Counted from the first letter of the stretch, positions 26,241 through 39,119 are shown. The stretch is 64,000 bases of DNA from Aulostomus chinensis (GCA_037954235.1 JBBMOA010000040.1:206559-270558); one strand, 5' to 3'. The notes: generated by a model from the sequence alone, not told the origin. Translations and numbers: made by a program.

Positions 26241-27939
26241 TTGACTGAAAACTCACTTTGAACAAAAGTTATGGCATTTTTTTGTCACAGGTCACAAATA
26301 CCGTTTTCAAAGCAAGAGAAGGCCAAAATGAACACTTCATGCAGAACTCCTGTATTTTGATGAAAACTCACTGAAATCCACCTGTAACTTCAAGTTTATG
26401 CATCTTTCTATGCTTTCAGGTTGAAACTTGACTGAAAACTCACTTTGAAGAAAAGTTATTGCATTTTTGTATCACAGGTCACAAATAGTGTTTTCTCAGC
26501 GAGAGAAGGCCAAAATGAACACTTCATGCATAACTCCTGTATTTTGATGAAAACTCACTGAAATCCACCTGTAACTTCAAGTTTATGCATCTTTCTATGC
26601 TTTCAGGTTGAAACTTGACTGAAAACTCACTTTGAAGAAAAGTTATGGCTGTTTTGTGTCACAGGTCACAAAAAGTGTTTTCTCAGCGAGAGAAGGCCAA
26701 AATGAACACTTCATGCATAAATCCTGTATTTTGATAAAAACTCACTGAAATCAAGGTTTAACTTCAAGTTTATTCATCTTTCCATGCATTCAGGTTGAAA
26801 CTTGACTGAAAACTCACTTTGAACAAAAGTTAGTGCATTTTTGTATCACAGGTCACAAATAGCGTTTTCTCAGCGAGAAAAGGCCAAAATGAACACTTCA
26901 TACAGAACTCCTGTATTTTGATGAAAACTCACTGAAATCCACCTGTAACTTCAAGTTTATGCATCTTTCTATGCTTTCAGGTTGAAACTTGACTGAAAAC
27001 TCACTTTGAACAAAAGTTATGGCATTTTTGTATCACAGGTCACAAATAGCGTTTTCATAGCGAGAGAAGGCCAAAATGAACACTTCATGCAGAACTCCTG
27101 TATTTTGATGAAAACTCACTGAAATCCACCTGTAACTTCAAGTTTATGCATCTTTCTATGCTTTCAGGTTGAAACTTGACTGAAAACTCACTTTGAACAA
27201 AAGTTATTGCATTTTTGTGTCACAGGTCACAAATACCGTTTTCAAAGCGAGAGAAGGCCAAAATTAACACTTCATGCAGAACTCCTGTATTTTGATGAAA
27301 ACTCACTGAAATCCACCTGTAACTTCAAGTTCATGCATCTTTCTATGCTTTCAGGTTGAAACTTGACTGAAAACTCACTTTGAAGAAAAGTTATGGCATT
27401 TTTGTATCACAGGTCACAAATAGTGTTTTCTCAGCGAGAGAAGGCCAAAATGAACACTTCATGCATAACTCCTGTATTTTGATGAAAACTCACTGAAATC
27501 CACCTGAAACTTCAAGTTTATGCATCTTTCCATGCTTTCAGGTTGAAACTTGACTGAAAACTCACTTTGAACAAAAGTTATGGCATTTTTGTGTCACAGG
27601 TCACAAATAGCGTTTTCTCAGCGAGAGAAGGCCAAAATGAACACTTCATGCATAACTCCTGTATTTTGATGAAAACTCACTGAAATCAAGGTTTAACTTC
27701 AAGTGTATGCATCTTTCTATGCTTTCAGGTTGAAACTTGACTGAAAACTCACTTTGAACAAAAGTTATGGCATTTTTGTGTCACAGGTCACAAATACCGT
27801 TTTCAAAGCGAGAGAAGGCCAAAATGAACACTTCATGCAGAACTCCTGTATTTTGATGAAAACTGACTGAAATCCACCTGTAACTTCAAGTTTATGCATC
27901 TTTCTATGCTTTCAGGTTGAAACTTGACTGAAAACTCAC
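26241..27939. repeat. Mixed monomers at the right edge of the homogeneous domain
   Basis: About nine monomers mixing GAAGAA/GTATC forms with GAACAA forms. Marks: TATTCATCTTTCCATGCATTC near 26772, GTTAGTGC near 26829, CTTCATACAG near 26898, TTTTCATAGCG near 27052 and GAAAACTGACTG near 27859. The last ACCGTTTTCAAAGCG in the window is near 27797. No other feature is seen. Confidence 0.75.
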
Positions 27940-29239
27940 TTTGTACAAAAGTTATGGGTGTTTTTGTCACAGGTCACAAATAGCGTTTTCTAAGCGAGAG
28001 AAGACCAAAATGAACACTTCATGCATAACTCCTGTATTTTGAAGAATACTCACTGAAATCAAGGTTTAACTTGAAGTTTATGCATCTTTCTATGCTTTCA
28101 GGTGGAAACTTGACTGAAAACTCACTTTGAACAAAAGTTATGGCATTTTTGTGTCACAGGTCACAAATAGTGTTTTCTCAGCGAGAGAAGGCCAAAATGA
28201 ACACTTCATGCAGAACTCCTGTATTTTGATGAAAATTCACTGAAATCAAGCTTTAACTTCAAGTTTATGCATCTTTCTATGCTTTCAGGTTGAAACTTGA
28301 CTGAAAACTCACTTTCAACAAAAGTTATGGCTGTTTTGTGTCACAGGTCACAAATAGCGTTTTCTCAGCGAGAGAAGACCAAAATGAACACTTCATGCAT
28401 AAATCCTGTATTTTGATGAAAACTCACTGTAATCCACCTGTAACTTCAAGTTTATGCATCTTTCTATGCTTTCAGGTTGAAACTTGACTGAAAACTCACT
28501 TTTAAAAAAAGTTATGGCATTTTTGTATCACAGGTCACAAATTGTGTTTTCTCAGCGAGAGAAGGCCAAAATTAACACTTCATGCAGAACTCCTGTATTT
28601 TGATGAAAACTCACTGAAATCCACCTGTAACTTCAAGTTTATGCATCTTTCTATGCTTTCAGGTTGAAACTTGACTGAAAACTCACTTTGATCAAAAGTT
28701 ATGGCTGTTTTGTGTCACAGGTCACAAATAGTGTTTTCTCAGCGAGAGAAGGCCAAAATGAACACTTCATGCAGAACTCCTGTATTTTGATGAAAACTCA
28801 CTGAAATCCAACTGTAACTTCAAGTTTATGCATCTTTCTATGCTTTCAGGTTGAAACTTGACTGAAAACTCACTTTGAACAAAAGTTATGGCATTTTTGT
28901 GTCACAGGTTACAAATAGTGTTTTCTCAGCGAGGGAAGGCCAAAATGAACACTTCATGCAGAAATCCTGTATTTTGATGAAAACTCACTGAAATCCACAT
29001 GTAACTTCAAGTTTATGCATCTTTCTATGCTTTCAGGTTGAAACTTGACTGAAAACTCACTTTGTACAAAAGTTATGGATGTTTTTTGTCACAGGTCACA
29101 AATAGCGTTTTCTAAGCGAGAGAAGACCAAAATGAACACTTCATGCATAACTCCTGTATTTTGAAGAATACTCACTGAAATCAAGGTTTAACTTGAAGTT
29201 TATGCATCTTTCTATGCTTTCAGGTGGAAACTTGACTGA
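27940..29239. repeat. 6-monomer (1122 bp) repeat with GAAGAATACTC marker
   Basis: A two-monomer signature occurs at 27.94-28.17 kb and again at 29.06-29.27 kb: GTACAA with TTTCTAAGCGAGAGAAGACC, then GAAGAATACTC with AACTTGAAG and CAGGTGGAAAC. GAAGAATACT is at 28041 and 29163, 1122 bp apart. A TTTTAAAAAAAG/AAATTGTG monomer in this stretch becomes common further right. Confidence 0.8.
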
Positions 29240-32200
29240 AAACTCACTTTGAACAAAAGTTATGGCATTTTTGTGTCACAGGTCACAAATAGTGTTTTCT
29301 CAGCGAGAGAAGGCCAAAATGAAAACTTCATGCAGAACTCCTGTATTTTGATGAAAACTCACTGAAATCCACCTGTAACTTCAAGTTTATGCATCTTTCT
29401 ATGCTTTCAGGTTGAAACTTGACTGAAAACTCACTTTTAAAAAAAGTTATGGCATTTTTGTATCACAGGTCACAAATTGTGTTTTCTCAGCGAGAGAAGG
29501 CCAAAATTAACACTTCATGCAGAACTCCTGTATTTTGATGAAAACTCACTGAAATCCACCTGTAACTTCAAGTTTATGCATCTTTCTATGCTTTCAGGTT
29601 GAAACTTGACTGAAAACTCACTTTCAACAAAAGTTATGGCTGTTTTTTGTCACAGGTCACAAATAACGTTTTCTCAGCGAGAGAATGCCAAAATGAACAC
29701 TTCATGCATCACTCCTGTATTTTGATGAAAACTCACTGAAATCCACCTGTAACTTCAAGTTTTTGCATCTTTCTATGCTTTCAGGTTGAAACTTGACTGA
29801 AAACTCACTTTGAACAAAAGTTAAGGCATTTTTGTGTCACAGGTCACAAATAGTGTTTTCTCAGCGAGAGAAGGCCAAAATGAACACTTCATGCAGAACT
29901 CCTGTATTTTGATGAATACTCACTGAAATCAAGGTTTAACTTCAAGTTTATGCATCTTTCTATGCTTTCAGGTTGAAACTTGACTGAAAACTCACTTTGA
30001 ACAAAAGTTATGGCATTTTTGTGTCACAGGTCACAAATAGTGTTTTCTCAGCGAGAGAAGGCCAAAATGAACACTAAATGCAGAACTCCTGTATTTTGAT
30101 GAAAACTCACTGAAATCCACCTGTAACTTCAAGTTTATGCATCTTTCTATGCTTTTAGGTTGAAATTTGACTTAAAACTCACTTTGAACAAAATTTATGG
30201 CTGTTTTGTATCACAGGTCACAAATAATATTTTCTCAGCGAGAGAAGGCCAAAATGAACACTTCATTCATAACTCCTGTATTTTGAGGAAAACTGCATGA
30301 AATCCACCTGTCACTTCAAGTTTATGCATCTTTCTATGCTTTCAGGTGAAACTTTCACTTTGAAGTCAATTTGAAAAAAAATTACGACTTTGATGATCAC
30401 TGTTCATGAAGACTGTTTTCAAAACAAAAGAAGAATATTTAAACATTTCATGCAGAACTCCATTAGTTTGAGCAAAGCTGGCTTAAAACCACCTGTTACT
30501 TCAAAGGTTTTCATCATTCTGTTTTTTCAGTTTTGAAGTTCACTGAAAGGTCAGTGTGATCAAGAGTTCCAGCATTTGTGATCACAGGTCAAACAATGCC
30601 TTTTACCAGCGAGTGTCCTCTGGAGTGAACACTTCTTGCTGAACTCCCTTATTTTCAGGAAAACTGACTGAAATCCACCTGTAACTTCTCTTTAATGCAT
30701 CTTTCTATGCTTTCAGGTTGAAACTTGACTGAAAACTCACTTTGAACAAAAGTTATGGCTGTTTTGTATCACAGGTCACAATTAGTGTTTTCTCAGCGAG
30801 AGAAGGTCAAAATGAAGAATTCATGCAGAACTCCTGTATTTTGAGGAAAACTTAGTGAAATCCACCTGTAACTTCAAGTTTATGCATGTTTCTATGCTTT
30901 CAGGTTGAAACTTGACTGAAAACTCACTTTTAAAAAAAGTTATGGCATTTTTGTATCACAGGTCACAAATTGTGTTTTCTCAGCGAGAGAAGGCCAAAAT
31001 TAACACTTCATGCAGAACTCCTGTATTTTGATGAAAACTCACTGAAATCCACCTGTAACTTCAAGTTTATGCATCTTTCTATGCTTTCAGGTTGAAACTT
31101 GACTGAAAACTCACTTTCAACAAAAGTTATGGCTGTTTTTTGTCACAGGTCACAAATAGTGTTTTCTCAGCGAGAGAAGGCCAAAATGAACACTTCATGC
31201 AGAACTCCTGTATTTTGATGAAAACTCACTGAAATCCACCTGTAACTTCAAGTTTATGCATCTTTCTATGCTTTCAGGTTGAAACTTGACTGAAAACTCA
31301 CTTTGTACAAAAGTTATGGCTGTTTTGTGTCACAGGTCACAAATAGCGTTTTCTCAGCGAGAGAAGGCCAAAATGAACACTTCATGCAGAACTCCTGTAT
31401 TTTGATGAAAACTCACTGAAATCAAGGTTTAACTTCAAGTTTATGCATCTTTCTATGCTTTCAGGTTGAAACTTGACTGAAACCTCACTTTGTACAAAAG
31501 TTATGGCTGTTTTGTGCCACAGGTCACAAATAGTGTTTTCTCAGCGAGAGAAGGCCAAAATGAACACTTCATGCATAACTCCTGTATTTTGATGAATACT
31601 CACTGAAATCCACCTGTAACTTCAAGTTTATGCATCTTTCTATGCTTTCAGGTTGAAACTTGACTGAAAACTCACTTTGAAAAAAAGTTATGGTATTTTT
31701 GTGTCACAGGTCACAAATAGTGTTTTCTCAGCGAGAGAAGGTCAAAATGAACACTTCATGCAGAACTCCTGTATTTTGAGGAAAACTGCCTGAAATCCAA
31801 CTGTAACTTCAAGTTTATTCATCTTTCTATGCTTTCAGGTTGAAACTAGAGTGAAAACTCACTATGAACAAAAGTTATGGCTGTTTTGTATCACAGGTCA
31901 CAAATAGTGTTTTCTCAGCGAGAGAAGGCCAAAATGAACACTTCATGCAGAACTCCTCTATTTTGATGAAAACTCACTGAAATCCACCTGTAACTTCAAG
32001 TTTATGCATCTTTCTATGCTTTCAGGTTGAAACTTGACTGAAAACTCACTTTGTACAAAAGTTATGGCTGTTTTGTGTCACAGGTCACAATTAGCGTTTT
32101 CTCAGCGAGAGAAGACCAAAATGAACACTTCATGCATAACTCCTGTATTTTGATGAATACTCACTGAAATCAAGGTTTAACTTGAAGTTTATGCATCTTT

Positions 32201-32390
32201 CTATGCTTTCAGGTTGAAACTTGACTTAAAACTCACTTTGAACAAAAGTTATGGCTGTTTTGTGTCACAGGTCACAAATAGTGTTTTCTCAGTGAGAGAA
32301 GGCCAAAATGAACACTTCATGCAGAACTCCTGTATTTTGATGAAAACTCACTGAAATCCACCTGTAACTTCAAGTTTATGCATCTCTCTA
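29240..32390. repeat. Long-range duplication (period 6729 bp), copy 1
   Basis: This ~3.15 kb segment recurs at +6729 bp (36 monomers less three bases). Shared rare marks are ACACTAAATGC at 30071, AAATTTATGG and AATAATATTTTC near 30193-30231, the divergent dimer from 30345, GAAGAATTCATGC near 30825, CATGTTTCTATGC near 30887, AAACCTCACTTTG near 31480 with TTTTGTGCCAC, and AACTAGAGTGAAAAC near 31845. The edges at about 29.24 and 32.39 kb are where the two copies stop agreeing. Confidence 0.9.
30345..30715. repeat. Divergent satellite dimer B+C, flavour 1 (copy 1)
   Basis: Two monomers line up with the ordinary monomer but are far more diverged. B begins GGTGAAACTTTCACTTTG, has ATTACGACTTTGATGATCAC and TTCAAAACAAAAG, and ends with CATTAGTTTGAGCAAAGC. 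C begins near TTTTGAAGTTCACTG, has TGTGATCACAGGTCA and ACCAGCGAGTG, then GAACACTTCTTGC. The B/C join matches the ordinary monomer boundary, so this is an old pair of monomers and not a foreign insert. The preceding monomer has CTTCATTCATAAC and GAAAACTGCATG. Confidence 0.85.
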
Positions 32391-35300
32391 TGCTTTCAGG
32401 TTGAAACTTGACTGAAAACTCACTTTGAACAAAAGTTATGGCATTTTTGTGTCACAGGTCACAAATAGTGTTTTCTCAGCGAGAGAAGGCCAAAATGAAC
32501 ACTTCATGCAGAACTCCTGTATTTTGATGAAAACTCACTGAAATCCACCTGTAACTTCAAGTTTATGCATCTTTCTATGCTTTCAGGTTGAAACTTGACT
32601 GAAAACTCACTTTTAAAAAAAGTTATGGCATTTTTGTATCACAGGTCACAAATTGTGTTTTCTCAGCGAGAGAAGGCCAAAATTAACACTTCATGCAGAA
32701 CTCCTGTATTTTGATGAAAACTCACTGAAATCCACCTGTAACTTCAAGTTTATGCATCTTTCTATGCTTTCAGGTTGAAACTTGACTGAAAACTCACTTT
32801 CAACAAAAGTTAAGGCTGTTTTTTGTCACAGGTCACAAATAGCGTTTTCTCAGCGAGAGAATGCCAAAATGAACACTTCATGCATCACTCCTGTATTTTG
32901 ATGAAAACTCACTGAAATCCACCTGTGACTTCAAGTTTTTGCATCTTTCTATGCTTTCAGGTTGAAACTTGACTGAAAACTCACTTTGAACAAAAGTTAA
33001 GGCATTTTTGTGTCACAGGTCACAATTAGTGTTTTCTCAGCGAGAGAAGGCCAAAATGAACACTTCATACAGAACTCCTGTATTTTGATGAAAACTCACT
33101 GAAATCCACCTGTAACTTCAAGTTTATGCATCTTTCTATGATTTCAGGTTGAAACTTGACTGAAAACTCACTTTGTACAAAAGTTATGGCTGTTTTGTGT
33201 CACAGGTCACAAATAGCGTTTTCTCAGCGAGAGAAGGCCAAAATGAACACTTCATGCAGAACTCCTGTATTTTGATGAATACTCACTGAAATCAAGGTTT
33301 AACTTCAAGTTTATGCATCTTTCTATGCTTTCAGGTTGAAACTTGACTGAAAACTCACTTTGAAAAAAAGTTATGGCATTTTTGTGTCACAGGTAACAAA
33401 CAGTGTTTTCTCAGCGAGAGAAGGCCAAAATGAACACTTCATGCAGAACTCCTGTATTTTGATGAAAACTCACTGAAATCTAGCTGTAACTTCAAGTTTA
33501 TGCATCTTTCTATGCTTTCAGGTTGAAACTTGACTGAAAACTCACTTTGAAATAAAGTTATGGCATTTTTGTGTCACAGGTCACAAATAGTGTTTTCTCA
33601 GCGAGAGAATGCCAAAATTAACACTTCATGCAGAACTCCTGTATTTTGATGAAAACTCACTGAAATCCACCTGTAACTTCAAGTTTATGCATCTTTCTAT
33701 GCTTTCAGGTTGAAACTTGACTGAAAACTCACTTTTAAAAAAAGTTATGGCATTTTTGTATCACAGGTCACAAATTGTGTTTTCTCTGCGAGAGAAGGCC
33801 AAAATGAACACTTCATGCAGAACTCCTGTATTTTGATGAAAACTCACTGAAATCCACCTGTAACTTCAAGTTTATGCATCTTTCTATGCTTTCAGGTTGA
33901 AACTTGACTGAAAACTCACTTTCAACAAAAGTTAAGGCTGTTTTTTGTCACAGGTCACAAATAGCGTTTTCTCAGCGAGAGAATGCCAAAATGAACACTT
34001 CATGCATCACTCCTGTATTTTGATGAAAACTCACTGAAATCCACCTGTGACTTCAAGTTTTTGCATCTTTCTATGCTTTCAGGTTGAAACTTGACTGAAA
34101 ACTCACTTTGAACAAAAGTTAAGGCATTTTTGTGTCACAGGTCACAATTAGTGTTTTCTCAGCGAGAGAAGGCCAAAATGAACACTTCATGCAGAACTCC
34201 TGTATTTTGATGAATACTCACTGAAATCAAGGTTTAACTTCAAGTTTATGCATCTTTCTATGCTTTCAGGTTGAAACTTGACTGAAAACTCACTTTGAAC
34301 AAAAGTTATGGCATTTTTGTGTCACAGGTAACAAATAGTGTTTTCTCAGCGAGAGAAGGCCAAAATTAACACTTCAAGCAGAACTCCTGTATTTTGATGA
34401 AAACTCACTGAAATCTAGCTGTAACTTCAAGTTTATGCATCTTTCTATGCTTTCAGGTTGAAACTTGACTGAAAACTCACTTTGAAATAAAGTTATGGCA
34501 TTTTTGTGTCACAGGTCACAAATAGTGTTTTCTCAGCGAGAGAAGGCCAAAATTAACACTTCATGCAGAACTCCTGTATTTTGATGAAAACTCACTTAAA
34601 TCCACCTGTAACTTCAAGTTTATGCATCTTTCTATGCTTTCAGGTTGAAACTTGACTGAAAACTCACTTTCAACAAAAGTTATGGCTGTTTTTTGTCACA
34701 GGTCACAAATAGCGTTTTCTCAGCGAGAGAATGCCAAAATGAACACTTCATGCATCACTCCTGTATTTTGATGAAAACTCACTGAAATCCACCTGTGACT
34801 TCAAGTTTTTGCATCTTTCTATGCTTTCAGGTTGAAACTTGACTGAAAACTCACTTTGAACAAAAGTTAAGGCATTTTTGTGTCACAGGTCACAATTAGT
34901 GTTTTCTCAGCGAGAGAAGGCCAAAATGAACACTTCATACAGAACTCCTGTATTTTGATGAAAACACACTGAAATCCACCTGTAACTTCAAGTTTATGCA
35001 TCTTTCTATGATTTCAGGTTGAAACTTGACTGAAAACTCACTTTGTACAAAAGTTATGGCTGTTTTGTGTCACAGGTCACAAATAGCGTTTTCTCAGCGA
35101 GAGAAGGCCAAAATGAACACTTCATGCAGAACTCCTGTATTTTGATGAATACTCACTGAAATCAAGGTTTAACTTCAAGTTTATGCATCTTTCTATGCTT
35201 TCAGGTTGAAACTTGACTGAAAACTCACTTTGAACAAAAGTTATGGCATTTTTGTGTCACAGGTAACAAATAGTGTTTTCTCAGCGAGAGAAGGCCAAAA

Positions 35301-35968
35301 TTAACACTTCATGCAGAACTCCTGTATTTTGATGAAAACTCACTGAAATCTAGCTGTAACTTCAAGTTTATGCATCTTTCTATGCTTTCAGGTTGAAACT
35401 TGACTGAAAACTCACTTTGAAATAAAGTTATGGCATTTTTGTGTCACAGGTCACAAATAGCGTTTTCTCAGCGAGAGAAGGCCAAAATTAACACTTCATG
35501 CAGAACTCCTGTATTTTGATGAAAACTCACTTAAATCCACCTGTAACTTCAAGTTTATGCATCTTTCTATGCTTTCAGGTTGAAACTTGACTGAAAACTC
35601 ACTTTCAACAAAAGTTATGGCTGTTTTTTGTCACAGGTCACAAATAGCGTTTTCTCAGCGAGAGAATGCCAAAATGAACACTTCATGCATCACTCCTGTA
35701 TTTTGATGAAAACTCACTGAAATCCACCTGTAACTTCAAGTTTTTGCATCTTTCTATGCTTTCAGGTTAAAACTTGACTGAAAACTCACTTTGAACAAAA
35801 GTCAAGGCATTTTTGTGTCACAGGTCACAAATAGTGTTTTCTCAGCGAGAGAAGGCCAAAATGAACACTTCATGCAGAACTCCTGTATTTTGATGAAAAC
35901 TCACTGAAATCCACCTGTAACTTCAAGTTTATGCATCTTTCTATGATTTCAGGTTGAAACTTGACTGA
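32391..35968. repeat. Monomer mosaic with 4-, 5- and 6-monomer spacing
   Basis: GAGAATGCC followed by CATGCATCACTCC is at 32857, 33979, 34727, 35662 and 36410, spaced 6, 4, 5 and 4 monomers exactly. TAGCTGTAAC (after GAAATC) is at 33481, 34416 and 35351, exactly 935 bp (5 monomers) apart, each followed by GAAATAAAG. Other recurring types are GTTAAGGC with TTTTTGCATC, TTTTAAAAAAAG with AAATTGTG, and GGTAACAAA. The array is a shuffled deck of about six monomer types. Confidence 0.82.
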
Positions 35969-38900
35969 AAACTCACTTTGAACAAAAGTTATGGCATTTT
36001 TGTGTCACAGGTCACAAATAGTGTTTTCTCAGCGAGAGAAGGCCAAAATGAACACTTCATGCAGAACTCCTGTATTTTGATGAAAACTCACTGAAATCCA
36101 CCTGTAACTTCAAGTTTATGCATCTTTCTATGCTTTCAGGTTGAAACTTGACTGAAAACTCACTTTTAAAAAAAGTTATGGCATTTTTGTATCACAGGTC
36201 ACAAATTGTGTTTTCTCAGCGAGAGAAGGCCAAAATTAACACTTCATGCAGAACTCCTGTATTTTGATGAAAACTCACTGAAATCCACCTGTAACTTCAA
36301 GTTTATGCATCTTTCTATGCTTTCAGGTTGAAACTTGACTGAAAACTCACTTTCAACAAAAGTTAAGGCTGTTTTTTGTCACAGGTCACAAATAGCGTTT
36401 TCTCAGCGAGAGAATGCCAAAATGAACACTTCATGCATCACTCCTGTATTTTGATGAAAACTCACTGAAATCCACCTGTGACTTCAAGTTTTTGCATCTT
36501 TCTATGCTTTCAGGTTGAAACTTGATTGAAAACTCACTTTGAACAAAAGTTAAGGCATTTTTGTGTCACAGGTCACAAATAGTGTTTTCTCAGCGAGAGA
36601 AGGCCAAAATGAACACTTCATGCAGAACTCCTGTATTTTGATGAATACTCACTGAAATCAAGGTTTAACTTCAAGTTTATGCATCTTTCTATGCTTTCAG
36701 GTTGAAACTTGACTGAAAACTCACTTTGAACAAAAGTTATGGCATTTTTGTGTCACAGGTCACAAATAGTGTTTTCTCAGCGAGAGAAGGCCAAAATGAA
36801 CACTAAATGCAGAACTCCTGTATTTTGATGAAAACTCACTGAAATCCACCTGTAACTTCAAGTTTATGCATCTTTCTATGCTTTTAGGTTGAAATTTGAC
36901 TTAAAACTCACTTTGAACAAAATTTATGGCTGTTTTGTATCACAGGTCACAAATAATATTTTCTCAGCGAGAGAAGGCCAAAATGAACACTTCATTCATA
37001 ACTCCTGTATTTTGAGGAAAACTGCATGAAATCCACCTGTCACTTCAAGTTTATGCATCTTTCTATGCTTTCAGGTGAAACTTTCACTTTGAAGTCAATT
37101 TGAAAAAAAATTACGACTTTGATGATCACTGTTCATGAAGACTGTTTTTAAAACAAAAGAAGAATATTTAAACATTTCATGCAGAACTCCATTAGTTTGA
37201 GCAAAGCTGGCTTAAAAGCACCTGTTACTTCAAAGGTTTTCATCATTCTGTTTTTTCAGTTTTGAAGTTCACTGAAAGGTCAGTGTGATCAAGAGTTCCA
37301 GCATTTGTGATCACAGGTCAAACAATGCCTTTTACCAGCGAGTGTCCTCTGGAGTGAACACTTCTTGCTGAACTCCCTTATTTTCAGGAAAACTGACTGA
37401 AATCCACCTGTAACTTCTCTTTAATGCATCTTTCTATGCTTTCAGGTTGAAACTTGACTGAAAACTCACTTTGAACAAAAGTTATGGCTGTTTTGTATCA
37501 CAGGTCACAATTAGTGTTTTCTCAGCGAGAGAAGGTCAAAATGAAGAATTCATGCAGAACTCCTGTATTTTGAGGAAAACTTAGTGAAATCCACCTGTAA
37601 CTTCAAGTTTATGCATGTTTCTATGCTTTCAGGTTGAAACTTGACTGAAAACTCACTTTTAAAAAAAGTTATGGCATTTTTGTATCACAGGTCACAAATT
37701 GTGTTTTCTCAGCGAGAGAAGGCCAAAATTAACACTTCATGCAGAACTCCTGTATTTTGATGAAAACTCACTGAAATCCACCTGTAACTTCAAGTTTATG
37801 CATCTTTCTATGCTTTCAGGTTGAAACTTGACTGAAAACTCACTTTCAACAAAAGTTATGGCTGTTTTTTGTCACAGGTCACAAATAGTGTTTTCTCAGC
37901 GAGAGAAGGCCAAAATGAACACTTCATGCAGAACTCCTGTATTTTGATGAAAACTCACTGAAATCCACCTGTAACTTCAAGTTTATGCATCTTTCTATGC
38001 TTTCAGGTTGAAACTTGACTGAAAACTCACTTTGTACAAAAGTTATGGCTGTTTTGTGTCACAGGTCACAAATAGCGTTTTCTCAGCGAGAGAAGGCCAA
38101 AATGAACACTTCATGCAGAACTCCTGTATTTTGATGAAAACTCACTGAAATCAAGGTTTAACTTCAAGTTTATGCATCTTTCTATGCTTTCAGGTTGAAA
38201 CTTGACTGAAACCTCACTTTGTACAAAAGTTATGGCTGTTTTGTGCCACAGGTCACAAATAGTGTTTTCTCAGCGAGAGAAGGCCAAAATGAACACTTCA
38301 TGCATAACTCCTGTATTTTGATGAATACTCACTGAAATCCACCTGTAACTTCAAGTTTATGCATCTTTCTATGCTTTCAGGTTGAAACTTGACTGAAAAC
38401 TCACTTTGTACAAAAGTTATGGCTGTTTTGTGTCACAGGTCACAAATAGTGTTTTCTCAGCGAGAGAAGGTCAAAATGAACACTTCATGCAGAACTCCTG
38501 TATTTTGAGGAAAACTGCCTGAAATCCAACTGTAACTTCAAGTTTATTCATCTTTCTATGCTTTCAGGTTGAAACTAGAGTGAAAACTCACTATGAACAA
38601 AAGTTATGGCTGTTTTGTATCACAGGTCACAAATAGTGTTTTCTCAGCGAGAGAAGGCCAAAATGAACACTTCATGCAGAACTCCTCTATTTTGATGAAA
38701 ACTCACTGAAATCCACCTGTAACTTCAAGTTTATGCATCTTTCTATGCTTTCAGGTTGAAACTTGACTGAAAACTCACTTTGTACAAAAGTTATGGCTGT
38801 TTTGTGTCACAGGTCACAATTAGCGTTTTCTCAGCGAGAGAAGACCAAAATGAACACTTCATGCATAACTCCTGTATTTTGATGAATACTCACTGAAATC

Positions 38901-39119
38901 AAGGTTTAACTTGAAGTTTATGCATCTTTCTATGCTTTCAGGTTGAAACTGGACTTAAAACTCACTTTGAACAAAAGTTATGGCTGTTTTGTGTCACAGG
39001 TCACAAATAGTGTTTTCTCAGTGAGAGAAGGCCAAAATGAACACTTCATGCAGAACTCCTGTATTTTGATGAAAACTCACTGAAATCCACCTGTAACTTC
39101 AAGTTTATGCATCTTTCTA
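35969..39119. repeat. Long-range duplication (period 6729 bp), copy 2
   Basis: This is the partner of 29240-32390, with ACACTAAATGC at 36800, the divergent dimer from 37074, and AAACCTCACTTTG near 38209. Most of it agrees base for base, with scattered single changes such as TTTTTAAAAC near 37146 and ACTGGACTTAAAAC near 38947. One clustered patch at 38408-38429 differs from 31679-31700 at five positions while its flanks agree. Confidence 0.9.
37074..37444. repeat. Divergent satellite dimer B+C, flavour 1 (copy 2)
   Basis: This is the same dimer as at 30345, displaced by 6729 bp, and it shares the preceding CTTCATTCATAAC/GAAAACTGCATG monomer. It differs at a few bases, for example TTTTTAAAAC where the first has TTTTCAAAAC, and TTAAAAGCACC where the first has TTAAAACCACC. 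It was carried by the large duplication rather than arising independently. Confidence 0.88.

Larger units (their letters stand above)
1..27900. repeat. Left domain: homogeneous GATGAA-type monomers
   Basis: Nearly all monomers here read TTTTGATGAAAACTCAC or TTTTGATGAATACTCAC. A small set of variants is reshuffled: after GAAATC comes CACCTGTAAC, CACCTGAAAC, AAGGTTTAAC or AAGCTGTAAC; then CAACAA, GAACAA, GAAGAA, GTACAA or TAAAAAAA before GTTAT; then GGCTG or GGCATTT; then AGCG, AGTG or ACCG. The CACCTGAAAC form nearly always goes with TTTCCATGC in place of TTTCTATGC. The variant ACCGTTTTCAAAGCG is frequent here and I did not see it right of about 27.8 kb. The low number of private changes suggests recent homogenisation. 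Confidence 0.85.

Noticed and set aside
30578..30587. CRP-like site TGTGATCACA
   Set aside because: The resemblance to the bacterial CRP half-sites is chance; the context is a eukaryotic satellite with no bacterial gene nearby.
30827..30832. EcoRI site GAATTC as a sign of the 187 bp EcoRI satellite family of sparid fishes
   Set aside because: Only a few monomers carry the site (30827 and its duplicate), so it is not a defining mark. Similar length is not evidence of relation, and I cannot compare sequences here.
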